Assembly: GCA_017514785.1 (NCBI GenBank)
Contig: JAFWIO010000028.1
Coordinates: forward strand, 1-61,934
DNA from: Eubacterium sp.
GTDB taxonomy: Bacteria > Bacillota > Clostridia > Lachnospirales > Lachnospiraceae
Length of the DNA: 61,934 nucleotides
Direction of reading: 5' to 3'
Every line of letters begins with the position of its first letter. The stretch's first letter is position 1. Positions 17,771 through 26,397 of the stretch are shown in pieces. Under the pieces are notes generated by a model. The model was not told where the DNA came from. It made no database searches and was given only the letters and a program-made list of their open reading frames with translations. A program made the position numbers and the translations under genes.

Positions 17771-18952
17771 TTATTTAGTCTTTTTCTTCTTAACTTTAGA
17801 CCATTTACCCCAAATCAAAGTTCCGCCATAACTCTTAGCGCCTCTAACTCTGATGTAGTATTTTTTCTTCTTCTTTAGGCCCTTGAAAGTCCATTTTGTC
17901 TTTGTAGTAGTTTTCTTCTTAAGACCCTTCTTAAAGTTCTTCTTAAGTGCTACCTGAACCTGGTACTTCTTAGCGCCTGTAGCTTTATACTTAACTGTTA
18001 ATTTCTTCTTAGCAGCTTTAACGCTCTTAACTCTAGCTTTTCCAGCTGCAGCAGCTTTTGTTCCAGCTAAAACTTTAAAGTCTTTAACTTCAACTTCACC
18101 GCTCATGTTGTTCTCATCTTTGAACTCTTTCAAGAATGGACCATATGCCATCTTGATACCCATTGTAGGTGATGAAGCTTTCTTCTGGTAATCTGCTTTG
18201 TCACTTGGAACTAAAACTTTCATAGTAACATTAACATAATCAGTATTTCTGCTGTCCACACCAATTAGGTTGTTGAAATCTTTAGTCTTAGTCATAACGT
18301 TCTTTCCAGCATATGTAGCAGAAATAGCCTGAACTGCTAGAGCTGCTCCATCAGGATCTGTGTTATCATAAGCTTTAATGTGGAAGTGTTTAGTATAGTT
18401 ATATTTGCCAGTACCTTCTGTGTAGTGACAATCCTTACCTTCCCAGTTCTTAAGACCCTTAATTACAGTAGTGTCATCACACTTTGTAATTTCGTTCTTT
18501 AGAGTACTCTTAACCTTGAATGAGATTGTGTAGTAACGACCTCTGTCAACAGGAACTACCTTAGTAGTTGTAACACCCCAAGGGTTAGATGCCATAACTT
18601 CACCTGTAAATGGGTTATAGTTAGCACTCCAACCAGTACTTGTTACGTCAAGAACATAACCTGAAGCTGATGATGATTTATACTTTGCACATTCACCATA
18701 TGTGTAGTATGCATCAAGTTTACCTTTAGCAGCCTGAACAGCGGCCTTATCAGCTTTAATGTTCCATACCTGATGAGCTTTCTTAAGTTCGTTCTCCCAC
18801 TCACCTTTGTCTTCAGCATTATTTCCGTGAATTGAGTATGAAGTCCATGCTCTACCTGCTGAAACATCAGTACCTGGATTCTGAGCCATAACAACGCCTG
18901 ACAATCCGAATACTAGTGTCAAACTAAGTACAATTGAAATAATTTTTTTCAT
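17771..18952 (-). CDS. Secreted protein with lysine-rich C-terminal fibronectin III-like domain
   Basis: The start is the ATG at 18952 (AAAGGAG at 18961-18967), giving MKKIISIVLSLTLVFGLSG as a clear Sec signal peptide; the longer reading adds 16 residues and lacks a site. The mature ~370 aa begin with an unrecognised region containing WENELKKAHQVWNIKADK and a beta-sandwich-like middle (YYTISFKVKS, HFHIKAYDNTD) that resembles carbohydrate-binding modules. The last ~90 residues are a fibronectin III-like fold ending in KWSKVKKKKTK, extremely rich in Lys. The same kind of tail ends the 38311-40890 protein. Function unknown; surface retention by charge is my inference. Confidence 0.7.
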   Translation of the reverse strand: MKKIISIVLSLTLVFGLSGVVMAQNPGTDVSAGRAWTSYSIHGNNAEDKGEWENELKKAHQVWNIKADKAAVQAAKGKLDAYYTYGECAKYKSSSASGYVLDVTSTGWSANYNPFTGEVMASNPWGVTTTKVVPVDRGRYYTISFKVKSTLKNEITKCDDTTVIKGLKNWEGKDCHYTEGTGKYNYTKHFHIKAYDNTDPDGAALAVQAISATYAGKNVMTKTKDFNNLIGVDSRNTDYVNVTMKVLVPSDKADYQKKASSPTMGIKMAYGPFLKEFKDENNMSGEVEVKDFKVLAGTKAAAAGKARVKSVKAAKKKLTVKYKATGAKKYQVQVALKKNFKKGLKKKTTTKTKWTFKGLKKKKKYYIRVRGAKSYGGTLIWGKWSKVKKKKTK

Positions 18953-19002
18953 TTTGAAATCTCCTTTTCTTTTTAAATTCGCTACATATAAATATAGCAA
19001 TT

Positions 19003-20004
19003 TTACTGTTCTTTTTCAATACCAAGATGCTTGTACGCAAGGTCTGTTGCAACCCTTCCACTCTTAGTTCTTTGGATAAATCCATTCTGAATTAAGTATG
19101 GTTCATACACATCTTCAAGTGTGCCGGAATCTTCGCCTATTGCGGCTGCTATAGAGTCGATTCCCACTGGACCTCCGCCAAATTTCATAATGATAGTTTC
19201 AAGTATTGTTCTATCTCCTTTGTCGAGTCCAGATTTATCTACATCTAGCTTATCAAGTGCATCGTTAGCCACTTCTTTAGTTATAACTCCGTCGTATTTG
19301 ACCTGGGCAAAGTCCCTAACTCTTTTTAGTAGCCTATTTGCAAGTCTAGGTGTGCCACGAGATCTTCTAGCAAGTTCTAATGCACCTTCATCGTCTATCT
19401 GTACATCAAGTCTATCTGCCGATTTAATAATGATTTCTTTAAGTTCATCTACAGAGTAAAATTCAAGTTTATCTATAACTCCAAATCTATCTCTTAAAGG
19501 AGCTGTTAAAAGTCCCGCTCTAGTAGTCGCTCCTATTAACGTGAACTTTGGAAGATCTAGTCTAATGGATCTAGCACCCTGGCCCTTTCCAATCATAATA
19601 TCGATTGAATAGTCTTCCATAGCTGGATATAAGACTTCTTCCACCTGTCTGTTAAGTCTGTGAATTTCATCGACAAACAAAATATCGTTCTCTTGAAGCC
19701 CATTTAAGATGGCAGCCATCTCTCCTGGCTTCTCAATAGCCGGTCCACTTGTTACTTTAATGTTAACCCCCATTTGTAATGCAATTATGAGTGCTAAAGT
19801 AGTCTTTCCAAGGCCTGGTGGCCCATAAAATAACACGTGATCTAAAGGCTCATTTCGATTCTTTGCAGCCTCTATATAGACTTTAATTTTCTCTTTAATG
19901 GCTTCCTGACCTACATAATCATCTAGATTCTGTGGTCTTAAACCTTTTTCTACCGCTTTGTCTTCGGTAGTAACTTCAGTTTTAATAATTCTCTTATCTG
20001 ACAT
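19003..20004 (-). CDS. ruvB: Holliday junction branch migration ATPase RuvB
   Basis: Hexameric motor that works with RuvA on Holliday junctions. It has Walker [10 protein letters not shown], Walker B FVDEIH, the arginine-finger sensor GATTRAG and a C-terminal winged helix ([16 protein letters not shown]). I take the ATG at 20004 (333 aa); a TTG two codons earlier is possible, but the AAAGGG site is better spaced for the ATG. It follows ruvA by 12 bp, the usual ruvAB order. Confidence 0.96.
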   Translation of the reverse strand: MSDKRIIKTEVTTEDKAVEKGLRPQNLDDYVGQEAIKEKIKVYIEAAKNRNEPLDHVLFYGPPGLGKTTLALIIALQMGVNIKVTSGPAIEKPGEMAAILNGLQENDILFVDEIHRLNRQVEEVLYPAMEDYSIDIMIGKGQGARSIRLDLPKFTLIGATTRAGLLTAPLRDRFGVIDKLEFYSVDELKEIIIKSADRLDVQIDDEGALELARRSRGTPRLANRLLKRVRDFAQVKYDGVITKEVANDALDKLDVDKSGLDKGDRTILETIIMKFGGGPVGIDSIAAAIGEDSGTLEDVYEPYLIQNGFIQRTKSGRVATDLAYKHLGIEKEQ

Positions 20005-20016
20005 AATCAAATCCCT

Positions 20017-20604
20017 TTATCCAATTAGCATCAAAGCTTTCTTTAACATATCTTCCACGCTCATATCTTCTGTCTCGTCTATACGTTTGACAGCAGATAT
20101 AGCTTCTGATTTCGAATATCCTAATTCCACAAGTGCATCTACCACGTCGTTAGATAGTGAACTATCTGCAGAACCATTTTCTGGTACAAAGTCCTCTACA
20201 CCATCTATTTCAATCTTATCTTTTAATTCAAGAACAATACGCTCAGCAGTTTTTGCTCCTACACCAGGCGAACTAGCAATAGTCTTTGAATCGCCACTAA
20301 CAATAGACATCTTAAGCATATCACCAGGGCATGTAGAAAGAATTCCCAAAGCAATCTTAGGTCCAACCTTGTTAACAGTCAAAAGAAGTTTAAACATTTC
20401 AAGATTCTCTCTATTCAAGAATCCATAAAGCTGCATAGCATCTTCTTTCACATTAAAGTAAGTGTGGAGTTTAACCTCTTCGCCTTCGCCTATGACACTC
20501 AGATCATCATTAGTCATAAAGACAGAAATTCCAATCCCGTGATTGTCCACAACCACTTTTTCTGTATCAACATATTCAACTATTCCTGATACGTATGAAA
20601 TCAT
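20017..20604 (-). CDS. ruvA: Holliday junction DNA-binding protein RuvA
   Basis: A 195-aa junction-binding tetramer subunit. Visible are the N-terminal OB fold (MISYVSGIVEYVDTEKVVVDNHGIGI), the helix-hairpin-helix pairs (LLTVNKVGPKIALGIL and GVGAKTAERIVLELKDKI) and the C-terminal UBA-like domain III (DALVELGYSKSEAISAV) that contacts RuvB. TAGGAGAAAAT precedes the ATG. No LexA-like box lies directly before it, since it follows the transporter gene by 8 bp. Confidence 0.96.
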   Translation of the reverse strand: MISYVSGIVEYVDTEKVVVDNHGIGISVFMTNDDLSVIGEGEEVKLHTYFNVKEDAMQLYGFLNRENLEMFKLLLTVNKVGPKIALGILSTCPGDMLKMSIVSGDSKTIASSPGVGAKTAERIVLELKDKIEIDGVEDFVPENGSADSSLSNDVVDALVELGYSKSEAISAVKRIDETEDMSVEDMLKKALMLIG

Positions 20605-20612
20605 ATTTTCTC

Positions 20613-21116
20613 CTAATTGTTTAATATTTTATTACAAACCCAACTGGTGCGTTCGTATAATAGTTTAGCTAAAATTCCAATAATTAATCCAGTTATTATT
20701 CCGGCTATCAACAACACCGGCAAATAAGTAAACACACTGTAATTATCAACTAAAATGAATGCAACTATAAGCTGCCCTACATTATGGAAAAATCCGCCGA
20801 ATATTGAAACAGTAATAATTGAAAACTTAAATACTTTCTTTAGAATGATCATTACTGTAAGACTTACAAATGCACCGGCCAATGCAAAGGAAATGCTAAA
20901 TAAACTTCCAAACAATAATCCAACAATGACTATTCGAACTACATTGAGAATGATCGCACTCTCTGCATCTAATAAAAATAATGCCAATACAACTGCAATA
21001 TTAGCTAGTCCCAACTTCACCCCTGGAATCCCTAGAGATGGAATGAATGTTTCTATATAGCTAGCCAATATAGCAAATGCACTAAACAATGCAACTACTG
21101 AAATCTTTCTTACCAT
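20613..21116 (-). CDS. Gx transporter family / heptaprenyl diphosphate synthase component I-like membrane protein
   Basis: I take the ATG at 21116 (MVRKISVVALFSAF, 167 aa) with a GAGGTG site. The extra N-terminus of a longer reading is Cys/Arg-rich and overlaps the upstream gene, so it is not credible. Five or so membrane segments and the motif GIPGVKLGLANIAVVLALFL identify the family annotated Gx transporter or HepS-like component, which resembles ECF S-components (ThiW-like). It is commonly found next to a NusG domain II protein and ApbE/Rnf genes, as here. Substrate unknown. Confidence 0.8.
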   Translation of the reverse strand: MVRKISVVALFSAFAILASYIETFIPSLGIPGVKLGLANIAVVLALFLLDAESAIILNVVRIVIVGLLFGSLFSISFALAGAFVSLTVMIILKKVFKFSIITVSIFGGFFHNVGQLIVAFILVDNYSVFTYLPVLLIAGIITGLIIGILAKLLYERTSWVCNKILNN

Positions 21117-21124
21117 ACCACACC

Positions 21125-21514
21125 TCAATCCGCTACAGCGTCCACATTTTTGTCTTCGCTTGATTCTACTGTTACAACAACGTGATGAGGTAGACAAATG
21201 ATTGATTCACCATTCTTTGATATGTAGCCTTTATTCACGCATATTTTATTTGGACAATCTGCATCCAAAATGCGAGCTCTTTCATTCTTTATTATCAAAA
21301 GATTATATCCAAATTTAGTTTCGATAAAGTATTCACGATCTTTTGTTAAATCAAAAGTCTTTGTTAATTTTTCATTCACATAGACCTTAACATACTTTCC
21401 TTCGTCTTCGACAAAGAACCTAATACAAACAAATGAAACAACTGCTATTATGACTAAAATCAAAACAGCAATTATTTCTTTCTTTTTGCTTTTAAGAACA
21501 CTTTTATTATCCAT
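21125..21514 (-). CDS. NusG domain II-containing membrane-anchored protein
   Basis: 129 aa: a short cytoplasmic start, one membrane helix (IIAVLILVIIAVVSFVCI, residues ~13-32) and an external beta domain with ADCPNKICVNKGYISKNGESIICLPHHVVV. The latter is the hallmark of the NusG_II family, and the Cys-Cys-Cys pattern is conserved. Often coded next to the Gx transporter and electron transfer flavoprotein machinery. Function undefined. A promoter (TTGTAT-N17-TATAAT) lies upstream, but the ribosome binding site is weak. Confidence 0.85.
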   Translation of the reverse strand: MDNKSVLKSKKKEIIAVLILVIIAVVSFVCIRFFVEDEGKYVKVYVNEKLTKTFDLTKDREYFIETKFGYNLLIIKNERARILDADCPNKICVNKGYISKNGESIICLPHHVVVTVESSEDKNVDAVAD

Positions 21515-21570
21515 ATTTAACCGATTTTCACTCGTTTCTATGTAATTAGAACGAATGTTTACCCTTGCTA

Positions 21571-21599
21571 ATTATACTATATTAAATATGTGAATACAA
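21571..21599 (-). promoter_or_regulatory. Promoter of the NusG_II-transporter-ruvAB cluster
   Basis: On the minus strand TTGTAT (21594-21599), 17 bp and TATAAT (21571-21576). It predicts a leader of about 50 nt before the NusG_II ATG. Confidence 0.65.
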
Positions 21600-21651
21600 A
21601 CCAATTTTAGTGTGTTATTATATATAAAAATAAGGTTTTTAGGAGATTAAA

Positions 21652-22656
21652 ATGAAAAGAATAATTAGCCTATTACTAATAGTTTCAATAATGGTACTTT
21701 GCTGTTCATGTGGTGGAGAAAAGACGCTAAAAAAGCCATATTCGGACTCATTTAGGGCCTTTGATACTATGTGTTCTATCACTATTTATGACCACAAAAC
21801 TCTGAAAGAATACAATGATATTATGCGAAAAGTAAGATCTACTTGCACTAAGTATGATTATGGTTTTGATAAATATACTCCAAGCAGTTTTGTTTCTATA
21901 TTCAACAGCAAAAAACATAATATTGCTAAAGGTGATAATTACGAAATATTAAAAAAATCTATTGAATACAGTGAAATGACTAATGGATATTTTGATATTA
22001 CTATTTCTCCTATTGTTGAATTGTGGGGCGTAAACACAAACCATTTTAAAGTACCAAACAACATCAAAATCAAACAACTACTTAATAAAGTAGATTATAA
22101 ACAGTTGCACTTAAAAGAACATACCGCTCACTTAACTAAAGGTGGCTCAATAGATTTAGGGGCTATCGCCAAAGGATATGTAACAGATAAACTTGTCAAA
22201 GTATTTAAAAATATGAATGTAAAATCTGCCATAATAGATCTAGGTGGAAACATTTATGCTATAGGTTCAAAGAATAATCAGCCTTTTAAAGTTGGAATAA
22301 ATAAACCATTTGGTAACGGTGAATTGATTGGCACAGTTAAAGCCAAAGATACATCTGTTATTACAGCAGGTATTTATCAGAGATATAAAGAGAAAAATGG
22401 TAAAATATATTCTCATATAATGGATCCTAAAACTGGTAAACCTGTAGATAACGATTTGAATTCCGTTACAGTTATCTCTAAGGATGCTACTGTAGCTGAC
22501 GCTCTTAGCACAGGATTTATGGTGATGGGGCTAAATGAAGGAATGGCGCTAGCTAATAAGACTAATAATATAGAAGCTGTGTTTATAGACAAAGACAACA
22601 AACTTCATTTAACAGATGGACTTAAACAAGAAGGTCGAGAAATAATAATCAAGTAA
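21652..22656 (+). CDS. apbE: FAD:protein FMN transferase (ApbE), lipoprotein
   Basis: 334 aa. A lipoprotein signal ends in a lipobox with Cys (VLCCSCGG), placing it outside the membrane. ApbE covalently attaches FMN to Thr in RnfG/RnfD-type proteins. Family features are FDTMCSITIYD, DLGAIAKGYVTDKL, IDLGGNIYAIG and the late SVTVISKDATVADALSTGFMVMG segment with the metal-binding Asp/Thr. AGGAGATTAAA precedes the ATG. It converges on the rnf operon, whose RnfG (SSATITT) and RnfD (TSATPLT) contain its likely target threonines, so the neighbourhood supports the role. Confidence 0.94.
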   Translation: MKRIISLLLIVSIMVLCCSCGGEKTLKKPYSDSFRAFDTMCSITIYDHKTLKEYNDIMRKVRSTCTKYDYGFDKYTPSSFVSIFNSKKHNIAKGDNYEILKKSIEYSEMTNGYFDITISPIVELWGVNTNHFKVPNNIKIKQLLNKVDYKQLHLKEHTAHLTKGGSIDLGAIAKGYVTDKLVKVFKNMNVKSAIIDLGGNIYAIGSKNNQPFKVGINKPFGNGELIGTVKAKDTSVITAGIYQRYKEKNGKIYSHIMDPKTGKPVDNDLNSVTVISKDATVADALSTGFMVMGLNEGMALANKTNNIEAVFIDKDNKLHLTDGLKQEGREIIIK

Positions 22657-22660
22657 TAAA

Positions 22661-22691
22661 AAAAGATGTGTGATTTATTCACACATCTTTT
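22661..22691. terminator. Bidirectional terminator between apbE and the rnf operon
   Basis: AAAAGATGTGTGA and TCACACATCTTTT arms around a short AT loop, with A/T runs on both sides. It serves the convergent transcripts and touches the rnfB stop codon. Confidence 0.9.
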
Positions 22692-23501
22692 TTAGTTAAC
22701 TTTTTCAATCGTTTTCCTTGGGCACTTCTGTGCGCATAGTCCGCACTTCTTACACTTTTCTTGATCTATAACTGCTAAGTTATCAACCATTTCTATAGCA
22801 TCGAAGTTACAAGTCTTTTCACAAAGTGAACAACCAATACATCCAACTTCGCAGGCATCCATAACAGGTTTTCCTTTTTCTTTTGACTTGCACTTAACAA
22901 AATATGCTGAGTCAAAATTTTCAATAGTTATCAATCCCTTTGGACAAACTTTAGCACACATACCACATGCTTTACATTTATCTCTGTCTACTACGGCCAT
23001 TCCATTTTCAATATGAATAGCATCAAACTCACAAACCTTAACACAACTACCCAAGCCTAGACATCCATAGTCACAAGCTTTAGGGCCTGCGCCTGGAATA
23101 TTCACTGCATCTACACAAGAATCGTTTCCGTAGTAATTATATTTTTCTTTAGACTTTTCACAGTCACCGTTACAGTGGACAACTGCCACTTTCTTAACGA
23201 CGTCTGCTTCCACGCCCATAATCTCTGCAATGGCTTTTGCACATGGCGCACCACCTACTGGACAAGCAGCCACATCTGCATCACCCTCTGCTATAGCTTT
23301 AGCCAAGCCATCACAACCTGGGTAACCACATCCACCACAGTTATTTCCAGGAAGTGCTTCTCGCACTGCCAATTCTTTTTCGTTCACTTCCACAGAGAAT
23401 ACTTTGCCGGCAATACCTAGCAAAATGCCAATTATTAATCCTACGCCTCCCACTATTGCAACTGCTAGGAGGATACCTTGAATCGTACTTAAACCAATCA
23501 T
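22692..23501 (-). CDS. rnfB: Rnf complex ferredoxin subunit RnfB
   Basis: 269 aa; one N-terminal membrane helix (IQGILLAVAIVGGVGLIIGIL), then the RnfB four-Cys motif NCGGCGYPGCDG and several 4Fe-4S ferredoxin motifs (LGSCVKVC, CKACGMCAKVCP, CIGCSLCEKTC, CKKCGLCAQKCP). It receives electrons from reduced ferredoxin on the cytoplasmic face. It is the last gene of rnfCDGEAB, 9 bp after rnfA. Confidence 0.96.
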   Translation of the reverse strand: MIGLSTIQGILLAVAIVGGVGLIIGILLGIAGKVFSVEVNEKELAVREALPGNNCGGCGYPGCDGLAKAIAEGDADVAACPVGGAPCAKAIAEIMGVEADVVKKVAVVHCNGDCEKSKEKYNYYGNDSCVDAVNIPGAGPKACDYGCLGLGSCVKVCEFDAIHIENGMAVVDRDKCKACGMCAKVCPKGLITIENFDSAYFVKCKSKEKGKPVMDACEVGCIGCSLCEKTCNFDAIEMVDNLAVIDQEKCKKCGLCAQKCPRKTIEKVN

Positions 23502-23510
23502 ATAAACCTC

Positions 23511-24086
23511 CTAAATCAATCCTGTAAAGCCGGAGAATGCAATAGCCATCAAACCTGATGCCACTAGAACCATAGGTGTTCCTTTAAATGCATTCGGAAC
23601 ATTGTTATTCTCTGAGCGCTCTCTTATTCCTGCTAGAATAACGATGGCGATCAAGAAACCTATTGAAGTTCCAAGTGCACTGAACATACTCTCTGCAAAA
23701 CCATATTTTTTATCGATATTTGAAATCGCAACACCTAGCACTGCACAGTTTGTAGTGATAAGTGGCAAGTAAACACCAAGCGCTTGATACAAAGGCTTGA
23801 TAAATTTCTTCAAAATCATTTCAACCAACTGAACTAATGCAGCAATTACTAAAATGAAAACAATAGTTACTAAATACTCAACGTCAAATGGTAAAAGTAT
23901 CCCGTAATATATTCCATATGTAACAGCTGATGCAATCATAATTACAAATATAACAGCTGCTCCCATTCCTGCCGCAGTGTTTGTTTTCTTTGAAACACCA
24001 ATGAAAGGACAAAGACCTAAAAACTGGCTTAATACAACATTGTTAACAAGCGCTGCCGCCAAAGCAATCAATAATAAATTACCCAT
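23511..24086 (-). CDS. rnfA: Rnf complex membrane subunit RnfA
   Basis: 191-aa integral membrane subunit with six helices. The first helix pair holds VLSQFLGLCPFIGVSKK and the fourth ITTNCAVLGVAI. These inverted-repeat Cys motifs carry the membrane [2Fe-2S] cluster shared with RnfE. It directly abuts rnfE. Confidence 0.96.
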   Translation of the reverse strand: MGNLLLIALAAALVNNVVLSQFLGLCPFIGVSKKTNTAAGMGAAVIFVIMIASAVTYGIYYGILLPFDVEYLVTIVFILVIAALVQLVEMILKKFIKPLYQALGVYLPLITTNCAVLGVAISNIDKKYGFAESMFSALGTSIGFLIAIVILAGIRERSENNNVPNAFKGTPMVLVASGLMAIAFSGFTGLI

Positions 24087-24776
24087 TTAAATCTCCTCCT
24101 TTTCTTCTTTTTCGCAGTTGTCATAATCATTGCCACATCCGCTACAACCAGCACATCCCATCTCGCATTTTAGTTTGCGAGGTTTCTTGCCATGCTTTGC
24201 TCTGATGTAGTTTTGAACTGCAATAATAACAGCAAGAACAAAGAATGCTCCAGGTGCCATTACAAATATAGTAATTCCATCCCAATGAGGAATGTTATAT
24301 CCAAGAATTGTTCCTGCTCCCAAAATCTCTCTGAAAGCACCAAGAATAGTTAAGGCTAGTGTAAATCCAATACCCATTCCTACTCCGTCAAAAAATGATA
24401 GTCCCACACTATTCTTTGACGCGTAACTCTCTGCACGTCCAAGAATAATACAGTTAACAACGATAAGTGGAATATAAATTCCAAGCGCCTTGTTAAGTGT
24501 AGGCAAATAAGCTAGTAACAAGAATTGTAAAATTGTAACAAAACTTGCAACTACAACTATGAACGCTGGCACTCTTACTTTGTCGGGGATGATTTTTCTA
24601 AGCATAGAAATTACAATGTTTGACATTACTAGTACAAACAAAGTACTAACGCCCATTCCAAAACCGTTTACCATAGATGTAGTAACAGCCAGTGTTGGAC
24701 ACATTCCAAGAATCAAGACAAAAGTTGGATTCTCTTTTAATATTCCGTTGTAAAGTCTCTCTACATATTTATTCAT
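24087..24776 (-). CDS. rnfE: Rnf complex membrane subunit RnfE with Cys-rich C-terminal tail
   Basis: Integral membrane homologue of RnfA, with the paired Cys motifs in LILGMCPTLAVTTSM and IVVNCIILGRAES. The start is the ATG at 24776 (229 aa), 8 bases after AGGAGG; the GTG at 24785 overlaps that site. Beyond the last helix is an unusual hydrophilic tail with five Cys (residues 204, 208, 211, 214, 221; spacing C-x3-C-x2-C-x2-C-x6-C), ending in EEKEEI. The tail could bind an extra iron-sulfur cluster or a metal. It overlaps the rnfG end by 8 bp. Confidence 0.94.
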   Translation of the reverse strand: MNKYVERLYNGILKENPTFVLILGMCPTLAVTTSMVNGFGMGVSTLFVLVMSNIVISMLRKIIPDKVRVPAFIVVVASFVTILQFLLLAYLPTLNKALGIYIPLIVVNCIILGRAESYASKNSVGLSFFDGVGMGIGFTLALTILGAFREILGAGTILGYNIPHWDGITIFVMAPGAFFVLAVIIAVQNYIRAKHGKKPRKLKCEMGCAGCSGCGNDYDNCEKEEKEEI

Positions 24777-25416
24777 GACTGTCACCTCCTAAGTGATCCG
24801 CCAAAATCAAACATGCATCTACTCCATGTGTAACAGCGTTCGTTGTAATGGTAGCTGAGCTAATAGCATCTACTTGGCTATCATCCTCAGGACTATCCTT
24901 TGTATAAGTAAAGAATTCAACATCCTTACCATAATACTGTTTTAGGAATGATTCTTCCTGTGCCTTCATTCCAAGGCCTGGAGTTTCATTAATATCTAGG
25001 AAAGCAATTCCTTTAACGCTTCCATTCATATCAATACCAACTGCCATATTCAATGAAGAATTATATGCTTCTTCATCCACAACAGACATGATATAGCCTA
25101 GTTCTTCTCCATCTTTATCTTTCGCTAAAATCACACTATCAATCTTTGCTTTAAATGGATTGTATGATTTGTAGTTTAATTCTTTTTCGTTTTCCTTAAC
25201 TTCCTCGGCAATATGTTTGTTCATTTTCTTCAAATCTACTTTCACTTCTTTAGTAGATTCAACGCCAGGCATTACTGTACTGTAAGCCTCATTTAATATC
25301 TTTTCTTCCTGCTCACTTCTAGCACTTGATGTAAAGTTATAAACTGCACCCAAAGCAAGTCCAGCCACCAAAGTAATAGCAAACAAAATCAAAACATCTT
25401 TAATAATTCTACTCAT
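24769..25416 (-). CDS. rnfG: Rnf complex flavoprotein subunit RnfG
   Basis: 215 aa; one N-terminal helix (VLILFAITLVAGLALGAVY) and an external FMN-binding domain. The covalent FMN site is the Thr in DAISSATITT near residue 187; the family motif is S(G/S)AT. NETPGLGMKA is also typical. ApbE, coded just downstream on the other strand, would attach the flavin. Confidence 0.95.
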   Translation of the reverse strand: MSRIIKDVLILFAITLVAGLALGAVYNFTSSARSEQEEKILNEAYSTVMPGVESTKEVKVDLKKMNKHIAEEVKENEKELNYKSYNPFKAKIDSVILAKDKDGEELGYIMSVVDEEAYNSSLNMAVGIDMNGSVKGIAFLDINETPGLGMKAQEESFLKQYYGKDVEFFTYTKDSPEDDSQVDAISSATITTNAVTHGVDACLILADHLGGDSHE

Positions 25417-26397
25417 TTATTTGCCCTCCTTTGACGATTTCTTTACTATGCCGAAGGCTTTAGGGAATGTGATCTTTTCAATCATAGGAACTAGCAAGTT
25501 GCAAATGATTATCGCAAAAGATACACCCTCTGCTGTAGAACCAAACGTTCTAAGTATTGCAGTTAAAAGTCCAAGACAAATACCGTATACAATCTTTCCA
25601 TTCTTTGTGATAGGCGATGTCGAATAGTCAGTCGCCATAAAGAACGCGCCAAATACTAATCCACCACCACAAATCTCTTTTGCAAGATATGTCATATCAG
25701 TAGATTTGTTAAATAGCATCATAAAGATTGCAAATGTAACGATATATGTAAGTGGGATTCTAAGATCAATTATCTTAGTAACTAGTAAGAAAATGGCACC
25801 AATTAAAAGTGCACAAATACTAGTCTCACCAATAGTTCCTGCATGTCTTCCAATAAACATATCAAACAGACTCGTTGCTGTTTCGCCAGTTTGTTTAATC
25901 TGTGTAAGAGGTGTGGCTGATGTTACTGCATCCACTCCTGATACGCCATCTGGGAAGAACTTGTTCATAGGTCCAGCAAATGAAAGCACCAAGAAACATC
26001 TAGCACCTAGAGCTGGGTTCATAAAGTTTTGACCAAGTCCGCCAAAAATCATTTTGACAACAACTATCGCAAATGCAGATCCAACCATTGCCATCCATAG
26101 TGGGAATGTTACTGGAAGATTAAGGGCTAAGATCATACCTGTAACTATCGCACTCAAATCTCCCACAGTGTTTGGTCTCTTTGTAGCCTTGTTAAATAAA
26201 TATTCAGAAAGAACACAAACTGTCACGCATGTAACGATTAAAAGTATAGACCTAATTCCATACTGTAATCCAAACATACTTGTGTAATTAAACACGCCAA
26301 ATAATGTTGTAGGGAGTAACGCAACGATTACATACAACATTACTTTTTGTGTAGTTATTCTATCCTTCACATGAGGGTTCGATGAAACATTAAACAT
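25417..26397 (-). CDS. rnfD: Rnf complex membrane flavoprotein subunit RnfD
   Basis: 326-aa membrane subunit of the ion-pumping module. FMN is expected on the Thr in DAVTSATPLT (about residue 160). The GQNFMNPALGARCF loop and the GGLVFGAFFMATDYSTSP segment are typical of RnfD/NqrB. Its ATG overlaps the rnfC stop. Confidence 0.95.
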   Translation of the reverse strand: MFNVSSNPHVKDRITTQKVMLYVIVALLPTTLFGVFNYTSMFGLQYGIRSILLIVTCVTVCVLSEYLFNKATKRPNTVGDLSAIVTGMILALNLPVTFPLWMAMVGSAFAIVVVKMIFGGLGQNFMNPALGARCFLVLSFAGPMNKFFPDGVSGVDAVTSATPLTQIKQTGETATSLFDMFIGRHAGTIGETSICALLIGAIFLLVTKIIDLRIPLTYIVTFAIFMMLFNKSTDMTYLAKEICGGGLVFGAFFMATDYSTSPITKNGKIVYGICLGLLTAILRTFGSTAEGVSFAIIICNLLVPMIEKITFPKAFGIVKKSSKEGK

